Assembly (NCBI GenBank): GCA_016214985.1
Contig: JACRMM010000025.1
Location: forward strand, 1-64,000
Source: Deltaproteobacteria bacterium
Lineage (GTDB): Bacteria > Desulfobacterota > Deferrisomatia > Deferrisomatales > JACRMM01
Direction of reading: 5' to 3'
Length of the DNA stretch: 64,000 nucleotides
In this document: positions 1-7,788 of the stretch, piece by piece
Layout of the letters: each line of letters starts with the position of its first letter
Numbering within the stretch: the first letter of the stretch is position 1
Translations under genes and position numbers: made by a program
Notes under the pieces: generated by a model
Databases searched by the model: none
What the model was told of the DNA's origin: nothing
The model's input: the letters and a program-made list of their open reading frames with translations, nothing else

Positions 1-420
1 AGTACAACGGGTAACCCCCCGCCTTTGGCGGGGGACCCCCGAAGTTTGACGGTTCCGGGAGCGCGCCTTGGCTCTCGGGGGTGCCGAAAAAGGCTGACAC
101 CCGACAGGGTCTCGGTTCCGGTCGGCACTCATGCGCAAGGAATGCGCTCTGGGGCCATGCTTCATGAGGGCGACGCCCGGACACAACTCGGACAGACCGG
201 GCGAAGCGCGCAGCTGCACTTCAACCAAGTGAACAGGGGCGAGCGCGAGCGGGCTTCCCGAACAGCGCTTGATACAGGGTGGTCGTCGGCCGACATATCG
301 TTGACTCGCCCCGAGGCCGATGCCGCCGAAGAATCTTCCAGCCGTCTCGGGCGGCTCCGGGTGTACCACGCCGCCCTGGGCGGCTCCCGGTTATCAAGCC
401 CCCACCTTGGGTGGGGGTCT
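1..420. other. Non-coding stretch with two similar hairpins
   Basis: I see no frame with protein-like composition here on either strand. Two hairpins of the same shape bracket the stretch: 16-34 (eight-base arms of C-rich then G-rich sequence, TTT loop) and 399-417 (eight-base arms, TTG loop). Several further short stems are possible between them, so a structured RNA or the remnant of a mobile intron is conceivable, but nothing identifies a family. Confidence 0.3.
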
Positions 421-426
421 GTGACC

Positions 427-810
427 GATATCGTGCAATTCCTGCGGCGACCGCCTCTGCTCAGCTGGACCGAAGGGGACGTAAGCGATATCGTGCAATT
501 CCTGCGGCGACCGCCTCTGCTCAGCTGGCGGGACCGAAGGGGACGTAAGCGATATCGGACCGAAGGGGACGTAAGCGATATCGTGCAATTCCTGCGGCGA
601 CCGCCTCTGCTCAGCTGCGCTGATGCGTCATTCCGCTGAGGTTGGGTCGAGGATTCGAAGCACGTCAAAGGACTCGCGGTAGAACCCGCGGTCGCGAGGG
701 GGACCGAAGGGGACGTAAGCGATATCGTGCAATTCCTGCGGCGGCCGCCTCGGGACCGAAGGGGACGTAAGCGATATCGTGCAATTCCTGCGGCGACCGC
801 CTCTGCTCAG
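427..810. repeat. Cluster of short direct repeats next to the vapC 3' end
   Basis: The core GATATCGTGCAATTCCTGCG occurs at 427, 487, 577, 721 and 773. It is usually preceded by GGACCGAAGGGGACGTAAGC and followed by a C-rich tail ending in CTCAGCTG. A truncated copy sits at 551, where the core is broken off after GATATCG and the unit restarts. The spacing is irregular (60, 90, 144 and 52 bases), so this is not a CRISPR. It lies immediately downstream of the toxin gene and looks like a small dispersed element that multiplied locally. Confidence 0.75.
577..698 (-). repeat. Duplicated 3' end of vapC plus repeat unit
   Basis: Bases 577-698 duplicate 773-894 at an offset of 196 with about two mismatches. 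The copied segment holds one repeat core and the last 24 or so codons of the adjacent PIN toxin, read on the minus strand. The copied fragment has no start and no catalytic core, so it is a pseudogene tail, probably made by recombination between the short repeats. Confidence 0.7.
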
Positions 811-823
811 CTGCGCTGATGCG

Positions 824-1237
824 TCATTCCGCTGAGGTTGGGTCCAGGATTCGAAGCGCGTCAAAGGACTCGCGGTAGAACCCGCGGTCGCGAGTGAGGA
901 GCCGGTCGCACTGGATCATGGCGTGGGCGGCCACGAGGAAGTCCGCGACGACGCGGTCTCGCGTGCCGCCCCTTTCTCGATATCGCCGCCACGTCGTGCC
1001 GGCGAGCGCCGCCGCTTCACGTTCTATCGAAACGTAGTCCACGCCCAAGATTTCCATGTTCTTTGCCATTGGCTCCGCCGAGTCGAAGAGCGCCGCAAGC
1101 TCTGCCCATACGACGTCGCAGACCACCAGTCTTCCCTCCGCGATGCACCTTCTCAGCGCTTCGGACGACTCGGAGGCAAAGGCCGGGTCATTGCGAAAGA
1201 CATCCACCAAGACGTTCGTGTCTACGGTGGTGATCAA
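824..1237 (-). CDS. vapC: PIN-domain toxin, VapC family
   Basis: A 137-residue PIN-domain protein, a predicted Mg2+-dependent ribonuclease toxin. The acidic residues expected of the family are visible: Asp in TVDTNVLVD near the N-terminus, Glu in VWAELAAL, Asp in RVVADFLVAAHA, and Asp in LLTRDRGF near the C-terminus. I chose the TTG start at 1237 because it gives the standard PIN N-terminus and overlaps the antitoxin stop by four bases (TTGA), implying translational coupling. The last part of the gene is duplicated downstream at 577-698. The family assignment is firm; the RNA target is unknown. Confidence 0.85.
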   Translation of the reverse strand: MITTVDTNVLVDVFRNDPAFASESSEALRRCIAEGRLVVCDVVWAELAALFDSAEPMAKNMEILGVDYVSIEREAAALAGTTWRRYRERGGTRDRVVADFLVAAHAMIQCDRLLTRDRGFYRESFDALRILDPTSAE

Positions 1238-1455
1238 CGGCGATCCCTCATTTCGGCAATCAGCTGATCGGTGGGGGCGTCGAGGCGCAAGCACCCCGTA
1301 ACGCGGGCCACTCGATCCCCTTCGACCAACTTCACGGCGACCAACTCTCCCTCTTCCTCCCGAAAATCCAATACCGTTCCCGGCGTGATTCCAAGTTTGT
1401 CGCGCAGTGTCTTGGGTATGGTCACTTGGCCGCGTTCCGCCACCACTGCATTCAT
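1234..1455 (-). CDS. vapB: AbrB/MazE-type antitoxin, VapB family
   Basis: A 73-residue protein with a SpoVT/AbrB swapped-hairpin DNA-binding domain in the first 45 residues (RGQVTIPKTLRDKLGI, then GTVLDF). The C-terminal tail should bind and neutralise the toxin. It starts at ATG 1455 behind a purine-rich ribosome site (GGAAGAGG). It is the first gene of a two-gene unit and overlaps vapC by four bases. By analogy with the family the complex should repress its own promoter, which would lie just upstream of 1455; I do not see a clear operator. Confidence 0.85.
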   Translation of the reverse strand: MNAVVAERGQVTIPKTLRDKLGITPGTVLDFREEEGELVAVKLVEGDRVARVTGCLRLDAPTDQLIAEMRDRR

Positions 1456-1778
1456 CGCACACCTCTTCCCTACAGAGTATGGATTGTCGCTGTGTCTTGC
1501 ATACTGTAAGCATCTCCCGGTCCCGGCCTTCAGGCAACGGACAATTGCTTGAGGAATCTGGACAGGACGAAGAGGAGCGGCGAGGGGCACGCTCATGGGC
1601 CCGCTTGGGGACACTCGATCCCGTCCACGATCCTCCGGCCCGCCAGGAGCGCCCCGGTATGGAAGAAAGTACCATAGGGGCGGGAGTCCCCTCCGCCCGG
1701 ACCGAGGGCGTCTTGCGCGCAGAGGCCGCCCTCGGTCTCCAACTCGCAGAGATCTCGTGAGGGAGTGGTTCCGGGGGA
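1456..1778. other. Intergenic, no gene seen
   Basis: There is no convincing frame on either strand. The right edge carries a six-base inverted repeat (1771-1776 with 1786-1791, CCGGGG/CCCCGG) that spans the stop codon of the deacetylase gene and may help end its transcript. The vapBC promoter should be near the left edge. Confidence 0.4.
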
Positions 1779-2999
1779 TTATGTACCCCGGGCATCCGAT
1801 GGCCGCGCCGCGCGAAAGATCGGGTAGAGCACCGCCGCGGTGAGAAGCGCCAGGAGCGAGGAGGCGACGGGGAACCCTGCCACCCAGTAGAGGAGGAGCG
1901 TCTTTCCCAGGGAGAGGAGGCCCGCCCTCTGGACCTGCGCCAGGGAGCCGTGGAGCCACTGCCCGGTCAGGAGCCGGCAGCCGGTCTGGACGTTGACGAA
2001 GAGCACCAAGGGGCCGGTGACCGGGTTGCTGATGTTCGTCCCGAGGAACACGGCGAGCTTGTTCAGCCGCAGTCGGACCGCGAAGGCCAGGCCGAGCGCC
2101 GCGTGCAGGCCGAAGAGCGGACTGCTCCCCACGAACACGCCGAGTCCCGCGGCGAGCGCCAGGCGAAACGGCGAGGTGTGCTCCGTGGCCAGGTGCCGGA
2201 AGATGCGCCGGGAGCTCTCGAGCCACCCCTTCGCGAACAGGTGGCGTCTCAGTCGGCGCTCGCCCCGGTCCACCGCGGCGGGAGCGCCCAGGAGCCGGTC
2301 GAGCCTTACCGGCTGCAGGCCGCGGGCGCGCAGGCGCTCGATCAGGCCGGGTAGGTGGGCGGAGAATACCTCCCGGGTCGCGCGAACCGATGCGTCATCT
2401 CCGACGTCCCACTTTCCGTCGTGGCAGAGCAGGATATCTCCCGGCCGGCTGCGGTTGCCCATCCGCTCCAGCACCTCCGGCCGCAGCAGGAACCGCCCCC
2501 CGTCCCGTGCCGACCGGGTCCACCCCACGAAGACGATCCCGAGCCTCCAGCCCGCCAGCGCGTGGGCCGGGCTCTTGATGCCCACCGGAGCCCTGTAGAA
2601 GCGCGGGGCGAAGCCCGTGAGCCGGCGCAGGACCCGCTCACCACGGGCCAGGGACCGCAGCACGCGCCGGGGGAGCCAGAAGTTCATCCCCCAGTCGTGC
2701 TCGAGGGAGTGGTACGCGACCAGGTGCCCCTCGCGAACCATGCGCGCGATCAACTCTGGGTGGCGCCGGGCGCTCGACCCGACGCAGAAGAAGGTCGCGG
2801 GCGCCGAGTGGCGTGCGAGGAGGTCGAGCACGAGCGGGGTGATCCGGGGATCCGGACCGTCGTCGAAGGTCAGGGCGACGCCGCGCTCGCGCCGGGAGCC
2901 CCGCCCGACGGTCGGGATGAAGAGCGAGCTGTTGGGCCACAGCACGCCCCAGGCCAGCACCGCGAACACGGTCGCCGCGACCAGGAGAGGCAAGGGCAC
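1779..2999 (-). CDS. NodB-type polysaccharide deacetylase fused to DUF2062
   Basis: A 406-residue membrane-anchored protein. Residues 1-20 form a hydrophobic anchor. Residues about 40-230 are a carbohydrate esterase family 4 (NodB) domain with all usual motifs: TFDDGP at 44-49 (catalytic base and metal Asp), HSLEH (metal His pair), RAPVG, and LLCHDG. The C-terminal ~150 residues contain several hydrophobic segments and a GLFVG/GTNISNP-like pattern typical of DUF2062. The likely role is deacetylation of an N-acetylated polysaccharide at the envelope; the substrate cannot be told. The NodB-DUF2062 order is an uncommon fusion. It is followed on the same strand after a 44-base gap from the aspartyl protease. 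Confidence 0.8.
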   Translation of the reverse strand: MPLPLLVAATVFAVLAWGVLWPNSSLFIPTVGRGSRRERGVALTFDDGPDPRITPLVLDLLARHSAPATFFCVGSSARRHPELIARMVREGHLVAYHSLEHDWGMNFWLPRRVLRSLARGERVLRRLTGFAPRFYRAPVGIKSPAHALAGWRLGIVFVGWTRSARDGGRFLLRPEVLERMGNRSRPGDILLCHDGKWDVGDDASVRATREVFSAHLPGLIERLRARGLQPVRLDRLLGAPAAVDRGERRLRRHLFAKGWLESSRRIFRHLATEHTSPFRLALAAGLGVFVGSSPLFGLHAALGLAFAVRLRLNKLAVFLGTNISNPVTGPLVLFVNVQTGCRLLTGQWLHGSLAQVQRAGLLSLGKTLLLYWVAGFPVASSLLALLTAAVLYPIFRAARPSDARGT

Positions 3000-3043
3000 G
3001 CGGGCTCCTTCTGTGCGCAGATCGGTCCGACGCCCGGCGGCTC

Positions 3044-3499
3044 CTACCGCCGAAGGCGGAGCACGCCCTTCTCGGGGTCGACGGAGTAGGAGAACCGGTT
3101 GAGGAAGCTCAGGCCCAGGAGGCCGTCGAGACCCGGCGTGGGGTCCTCGTCGACCACTGCAACCTCCACGTCGCGGGCCGAGGCGGACCCCACCTCGATC
3201 CGGTAGGCCTCGGCCAGGGTGGCTTCGATGACACCGGCCGGCGTGGTGAGGTGGATCTTCGAGCCGCCGGCCCGCCCCTTGATCATGGCCCTGCGTGCCG
3301 TGTCCTTGGAGACGACGCAGAGGGTCGCGCCCGTATCGAGCAGGAAGCGGCCGGTGAACCGGCCGTTGACGGAGGCTTCGACGACGAGGGCGCGGCCGTG
3401 GCCCGTGCGCATCAGAGGAACCTCATCGGTCGCTGCCGAGGCCGTGGCCGCAGACAGGGACAGGAACAGCGCCACCGCCGCTGCGCCACGACCCCTCAC
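3044..3499 (-). CDS. Secreted retropepsin-like aspartyl protease
   Basis: A 151-residue protein with a short signal peptide (residues 1-24, ending ATASA) and one retropepsin-like domain. The active-site motif LLDTGAT is clear at about residue 60, and a flap-like and LLGLSFL region follows, as in bacterial clan AA proteases that act as dimers. The GTG start at 3499 overlaps the upstream gene's stop by four bases (GTGA), so the two are translationally coupled. The substrate is unknown. It belongs to a minus-strand run ending with the deacetylase. Confidence 0.75.
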   Translation of the reverse strand: MRGRGAAAVALFLSLSAATASAATDEVPLMRTGHGRALVVEASVNGRFTGRFLLDTGATLCVVSKDTARRAMIKGRAGGSKIHLTTPAGVIEATLAEAYRIEVGSASARDVEVAVVDEDPTPGLDGLLGLSFLNRFSYSVDPEKGVLRLRR

Positions 3500-3933
3500 G
3501 GGGTTCGGCTCCAGACGGCCCAGAAGGTGCGGCTGCCCCACAGGAGTGCGGCTCCGACCGCGGTGTACACGACGCCCAGGAGCGCCCGGGGCACCTCGCT
3601 GTGCCGCAGGGCCGCCCCCAGGCCCATCATGGCCAGCACGAAGAGCCATGTCTGCCACGATAGGAACCCCCCGAGGCACCGGTCGTCGCCCCGCACCGCG
3701 ATGCGCGCCGCGGCCTTGCGGGCGGCCTTCTCCAGGGCGACGCGCCCCTTGAGGATGCCCAGGGTCACGCCCGCCCCCATGAGGGCGGCCGGCCAGGGCG
3801 GGTCCGCGCCGAGGCACCAGTGGAGGCCTGCGGCGGTGAGGCCGAGACCCACGCACGTCCACAGGAGGGCGGCGGCGAGCACGTGGTGGCGCGCCCGAGC
3901 CCGGGGCTTCCACTGCTCGAGGAACTCTCGCAC
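3496..3933 (-). CDS. Small integral membrane protein, unknown function
   Basis: A 145-residue protein with four probable membrane spans, at about residues 18-37, 45-62, 94-112 and 117-136, joined by a basic loop rich in Lys, Arg and Ala. I recognise no family. It is translated just ahead of the aspartyl protease with a four-base overlap, so the pair probably works together at the membrane. It starts four bases after the stop codon of the crotonase-like gene, consistent with one transcript. Confidence 0.65.
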   Translation of the reverse strand: MREFLEQWKPRARARHHVLAAALLWTCVGLGLTAAGLHWCLGADPPWPAALMGAGVTLGILKGRVALEKAARKAAARIAVRGDDRCLGGFLSWQTWLFVLAMMGLGAALRHSEVPRALLGVVYTAVGAALLWGSRTFWAVWSRTP

Positions 3934-3936
3934 CGG

Positions 3937-4713
3937 CTAGCGCCCGGTCCAGGCGGGCGGTCGCTTCTCCAGGAAGGCGCACATCCCTTCCTGGGCGTCG
4001 GCGGCCACCGCGTTGAGGCTCATCACCTCCTTGGCGTATGCGTACGCCTGAAACTGCGGCTGGTCGATCTGCGTGTAGAAGGCCTGCTTGCCGAGGCCGA
4101 GCACGAGCGGGCTCGCGGCCGCGACCTTGCGGGCGAGCGCCATGGTCTCCTCCGCCAGGGCGGACGGGGAGACGACCCGGTTCACGAGCCCGAACGCCCG
4201 TGCCTCGTGGGCGTCGACGAAGTCACCGGTCAGGAGCATCTCCAGCGCCTTCTTTCGGCCCACGGCCCGGGTGAGGGGGACCATCGGCGTGGAGCAGAAC
4301 AGGCCGATCTTGACGCCCGGGGTCGCGAACCGGGCTCCCTCCTCGGCCACGGCGAGGTCGCAGGTCGCCACGAGCTGGCACCCAGCGGCGGTGGCGATGC
4401 CGTGAACCTGCGCGATCACCGGCTGGGGCAGGGCCTGCAGGGCGTTCATCATGCGGGTACAGGTGTCGAAAATGCGCCGGTAGGTCGGTACGTCGCAGCC
4501 CGTCATCTCGCCGAGGTCGTGCCCGGCGCAGAAGGCCGGCCCCGAGCCCCGGATCACCAGGGCACCGACCGAGGCGTCAGCTGCCACATCGGCGGCAGCG
4601 GCGAGGATCTCCTCCATGAGGTTCATCGACAAGGCGTTTCGCTTCGTGGGCCGGTTGAGCGTCAGAACGGCGATGTTGCCGTCTCGCTCCAGGGTCAGGT
4701 CGTTGTAGGTCAT
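3937..4713 (-). CDS. Enoyl-CoA hydratase/isomerase family protein, ECHDC3-like
   Basis: A 258-residue crotonase-fold protein. The oxyanion-hole motif AFCAGHDL and the second one, HGIATAAGCQL, are present. The two glutamates that activate water in true enoyl-CoA hydratases are replaced: AAGCQL carries Gln where crotonase has Glu, and the second position falls in TPGVKIGLFCSTP. That pattern (AAGCQLVA, ATPGV, LFCSTP) matches the ECHDC3 group, whose reaction is not settled, so I would not call it a beta-oxidation hydratase. It is the first gene of the minus-strand group, with a divergent neighbour at 4879. Confidence 0.8.
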   Translation of the reverse strand: MTYNDLTLERDGNIAVLTLNRPTKRNALSMNLMEEILAAAADVAADASVGALVIRGSGPAFCAGHDLGEMTGCDVPTYRRIFDTCTRMMNALQALPQPVIAQVHGIATAAGCQLVATCDLAVAEEGARFATPGVKIGLFCSTPMVPLTRAVGRKKALEMLLTGDFVDAHEARAFGLVNRVVSPSALAEETMALARKVAAASPLVLGLGKQAFYTQIDQPQFQAYAYAKEVMSLNAVAADAQEGMCAFLEKRPPAWTGR

Positions 4714-4878
4714 GGCGGGCCTCCGGGAGAACGGTTCGAAGGACGCTCACGGTATCACGGCGGCGGAGCCCGGGCAACGGCGGCGCCTTGCGCCGGGCAG
4801 GCGCGGATGCTACAACCGCGGGGCTCTTTCGAGGGCCCGCCGACCCCCTTGCCCCATGCCCTCAGCCGAGGAGGCCCC

Positions 4879-6216
4879 ATGAACATCTTCGAGACCTACC
4901 GGCGCCTTACCCCCGCCTCGGAGGCGCTGCACCGAAGGGCGACGGACCTCTTCCCGGGGGGTGTGTCCCACAACCTGCGGGGCTATTCGCCCCATCCGAT
5001 CTACCCGAGAACCGCCTCCGGGGCCCGCTTCACCGACGTGGACGGCCGTACCTACCTGGACCTCTGGATGGGGCACTACGCCCTGATCCTGGGGCACGCC
5101 GCCCCGGAGGTGAAGCGGGCGGTCGCGGACGCGCTGGAAGCGGGGTGGCACTGGGGCATGCCCGGAGAGGCCCAGGTGGCGCTGGCCGAGGCGCTGCGCG
5201 CCGCGGTGCCGGGCCTCGAGGAGATGCGCTTCTGCTCCACCGGCACCGAGGCGACCATGTACGCGGTGCGCCTGGCGCGAGGGTTCACCGGCAAACCCTG
5301 GGTGCTTAAGGCTGCCGGGGGATGGCACGGCGCCAGCACCGACCTCTCCTTCGCGGTCAAGCCTCCGTTCGCCGGGGCCGAGGGGCCCGGGCTCCTGACC
5401 GCGAGCGAGCAGGGGGTGGATCCCCTGGCCTTCAACGACGTGGAGGCGAGCCTCCGAGTCGTGGAGGCCCATCGGGGCCGGATCGCTGGCATCATCGTCG
5501 AGCCGATGATCGGCGCTGGCGGCTTCCTCCCTGCGAAGCCAGAGTTCCTCCGTTTCCTTCGGGAGGTGTGCGACGACGAGGGGGCGGTGCTGATCTTCGA
5601 CGAGATCATCACGGGCTTCCGGTTCCGGTGCGGCACCCTGGCCGACGAGATGGGCGTGACGCCCGACCTGACGACCCTCGGGAAGATCGCAGGTGGGGGC
5701 CTGTCGCTCGGGGTCTACGGCGGACGCCGCGAGATCATGGAGACCGCGAACCCGCTCGCGGCGCGGGGGCCCGGCCGGCCCGTGCTCGTGGGCGGCGGAA
5801 CGTTCTCCTGCAACCCCGTGTCCATGGCCGCGGCCCTGGCGACGCTCGAGGCGCTCGAGGAGCGGGGAGAGGCGTTCTACGGGGAGTTGGCGCGGCGCGG
5901 GGAACGGCTGCGGCGAGGCGTGGAGGAGCGCTTCTCCGCCGCCGGCATTCCCGTGGAGTGCACGGGGAAGGGAAGCCTCTTCATGACCCACCTCCTGCGC
6001 GAGGGCGCGCGCGGCCTGGAGAGCCCGGCCGACATCGCGGCCAAGACCAGGGGCGAGATCAAGGACCGCGAGCTCCGCATCGCGCTCGCGAACCGGGGCG
6101 TCTTCGCCGTGCACGGCGGCGGCGCGCTCTCCGAGGCCCATGGCGATGCGGAGGTGGAAGCGATCCTCGACGCGTACGAGGGCGCGGCGGGGGATCTGAT
6201 GCGGGAACTGGCCTGA
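4879..6216 (+). CDS. Class III PLP aminotransferase, glutamate-1-semialdehyde aminomutase-like
   Basis: A 445-residue fold-type I PLP enzyme. Visible landmarks are the substrate-side FPGGVSHNLRGY near residue 25, CSTGTEA (phosphate binding), the IFDEIITGFR Asp that contacts the pyridine nitrogen, and the Schiff-base Lys in TLGKIAGGG. It resembles HemL but differs in context and detail; related proteins act on other amino compounds, so the substrate is left open. I chose ATG 4879 because it follows GAGGAGG and starts the conserved region; the frame stays open far upstream but without protein character. Confidence 0.8.
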   Translation: MNIFETYRRLTPASEALHRRATDLFPGGVSHNLRGYSPHPIYPRTASGARFTDVDGRTYLDLWMGHYALILGHAAPEVKRAVADALEAGWHWGMPGEAQVALAEALRAAVPGLEEMRFCSTGTEATMYAVRLARGFTGKPWVLKAAGGWHGASTDLSFAVKPPFAGAEGPGLLTASEQGVDPLAFNDVEASLRVVEAHRGRIAGIIVEPMIGAGGFLPAKPEFLRFLREVCDDEGAVLIFDEIITGFRFRCGTLADEMGVTPDLTTLGKIAGGGLSLGVYGGRREIMETANPLAARGPGRPVLVGGGTFSCNPVSMAAALATLEALEERGEAFYGELARRGERLRRGVEERFSAAGIPVECTGKGSLFMTHLLREGARGLESPADIAAKTRGEIKDRELRIALANRGVFAVHGGGALSEAHGDAEVEAILDAYEGAAGDLMRELA

Positions 6217-6232
6217 GCGGGCGGAGCGCGTC

Positions 6233-6835
6233 TTGAGCGCCTCGCCGGGACGATGCGGCGCGCCTCGCCGGTCGGAGCTCGGGCCAGGGGCGCCGCTGAG
6301 GAAGGTCCCGGCGGAAGGCCGGGCTCTCCGAAGCAACGGAGAGGGGCGGTGGGCGATCGAGCGCATCGTCTCCGGCGGCCAGACGGGCGTGGACCGCGCG
6401 GCGCTCGATGCGGCCCTCTCCTTGGAAATCCCTTGCGGCGGCTGGTGTCCCCGGGGGCGGCGGGCCGAGGACGGCCCGATCCCGGCACGCTACCCCCTCC
6501 GAGAGACGCCGACGGCCCGGTACTCCGAGCGCACGGAGTGGAACGTGCGTGACTCGGATGGGACCCTCGTGCTCCACCGAGGCAGGCTCGGCCGCGGCAC
6601 CCAGCTCACCCTGCGGATGGCCGCCGCGTCGGCGCGGCCTCTTCTCGTCCTGGACCTCTCCGAGAGCCCCGATCCCGCGCAGGTGGGGCGCTGGGCGATT
6701 GCGCGGGGTGTTCGGGTCCTGAACGTCGCAGGTCCTCGGGAGAGCGATGCCCCGGGCCTCCACGGCGAGGCCGCGCGCTTCCTGACCGAGGCGTTGGGCC
6801 CGGCGAGAGGCGCCACGGCGGGCGACGCGTCTTGA
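6233..6835 (+). CDS. SLOG-family nucleotide-binding protein (cpYpsA-like, 'putative molybdenum carrier')
   Basis: The conserved domain begins with RIVSGGQTGVDRAALDAAL, the phosphate-binding loop of the YpsA/Moco-carrier-related SLOG family, followed by GGWCPRGRRAEDGPIPARY and the C-terminal LNVAGPRES. Proteins like this bind nucleotides or the molybdenum cofactor and are otherwise poorly understood. The start is uncertain: the only in-frame initiator before the domain is TTG at 6233, which gives a 40-residue unconserved N-terminus. It stands between the aminotransferase (16-base gap) and the metal transporter, probably co-transcribed with the former. Confidence 0.65.
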   Translation: MSASPGRCGAPRRSELGPGAPLRKVPAEGRALRSNGEGRWAIERIVSGGQTGVDRAALDAALSLEIPCGGWCPRGRRAEDGPIPARYPLRETPTARYSERTEWNVRDSDGTLVLHRGRLGRGTQLTLRMAAASARPLLVLDLSESPDPAQVGRWAIARGVRVLNVAGPRESDAPGLHGEAARFLTEALGPARGATAGDAS

Positions 6836-6897
6836 CGGCCCCCCGAGGCTCCCCTAGAATCCCGAATCCTCTCTCGACCTTACGCACAGAGCCCGTC

Positions 6898-7788
6898 ATG
6901 CGACTGCTCGCCCTCTTCCTCGCCTTTCTCCTCGCTCCCCTCCCGGCGCGCGCGGCCGACGCGCTGCGGGTCGTGACGACCCTGCCGGACCTGGCGGACT
7001 GGGTGCGCCAGATTGGTGGAGAGCGGGTGGAGGTGCGGAGCCTCCTCACCGGCTTCGAGGACGTGCACACCTACGAGCCGCGCGTGAGCGATGTGAAGGC
7101 CGTGGCCGGGGCCCGGGTCTTGGTGATGGTGGGTCTCGGGCTCGAGGAGTGGATCCACGGGCTCGTGGAGAACGCAGGCAACGGCGGTCTCATCGTGGTG
7201 GAGGCCTCGAAGGGAGTGTCGGTGCTGCGGGATCCGGAAGGCACGGGGCGCGCCGGGCATGACAGCGCCTCGGGGAACCCCCACGTCTGGCTCGACCCGG
7301 CCAACGTGGCCGTGATCTGCCGAAACATCGCGAGGTCCCTGAAAGCGGCGGATCCCACGGCCGGCGACTTCTATCAGAGACGGCTCAGCGCGTACCTGGC
7401 GCGGCTCGACGCGCTCGCCTCCCAGTTGCGTGCCCAGGTCGCGCGGTTGAAGGATCGGCGGTTTCTTGCCTACCACCCGGCCTGGCCGTACTTCGCCCGG
7501 GGGTTCGGCTTCCAGCTCGCCGGCGTCGTGACCGAGTCGCCGGGCCAGGAGCCGTCGGCCAAGGGTATTGCGGCGCTCATCGACCGCATCCGCAGGGAGC
7601 GCCTCCGGGTCCTCGTGACCGAGCCTCAGCTCTCGTCGAAGCTGCCCTCGCTCCTGGCCCAGGAGACGGGCATCCAGATCGTCACCTTGTCGGATCTCCT
7701 CGGGCAGGGCCCTGGAAAGACGTACCTGGAGCACACCGAGGCGAACGTGCGGGCGCTCCTCTCGGCCTTGCGCGAGGCCGGCCCGTGA
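6898..7788 (+). CDS. Metal ABC transporter substrate-binding protein (ZnuA/MntC type)
   Basis: A 296-residue cluster-9 solute-binding protein. The signal peptide ends at ARA (residues 1-18). Metal ligands expected for the family are visible: His in DVHTYEP, His in GNPHVWLDP, and His in AYHPAWPYF, with the late acidic ligand probably near TLSDLL. It delivers zinc or manganese to the permease from the periplasm. The His-rich loop of true ZnuA is short here, so the metal cannot be decided. The ATG at 6898 gives a clean signal peptide. The stop overlaps the ATPase start by four bases. Confidence 0.85.
   Translation: MRLLALFLAFLLAPLPARAADALRVVTTLPDLADWVRQIGGERVEVRSLLTGFEDVHTYEPRVSDVKAVAGARVLVMVGLGLEEWIHGLVENAGNGGLIVVEASKGVSVLRDPEGTGRAGHDSASGNPHVWLDPANVAVICRNIARSLKAADPTAGDFYQRRLSAYLARLDALASQLRAQVARLKDRRFLAYHPAWPYFARGFGFQLAGVVTESPGQEPSAKGIAALIDRIRRERLRVLVTEPQLSSKLPSLLAQETGIQIVTLSDLLGQGPGKTYLEHTEANVRALLSALREAGP

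Noticed and set aside
427..810. CRISPR array
   Set aside because: Spacing is irregular, units are not separated by unique equal-length spacers, and one copy is truncated.
3937..4713. Beta-oxidation enoyl-CoA hydratase
   Set aside because: Both catalytic glutamates are replaced.
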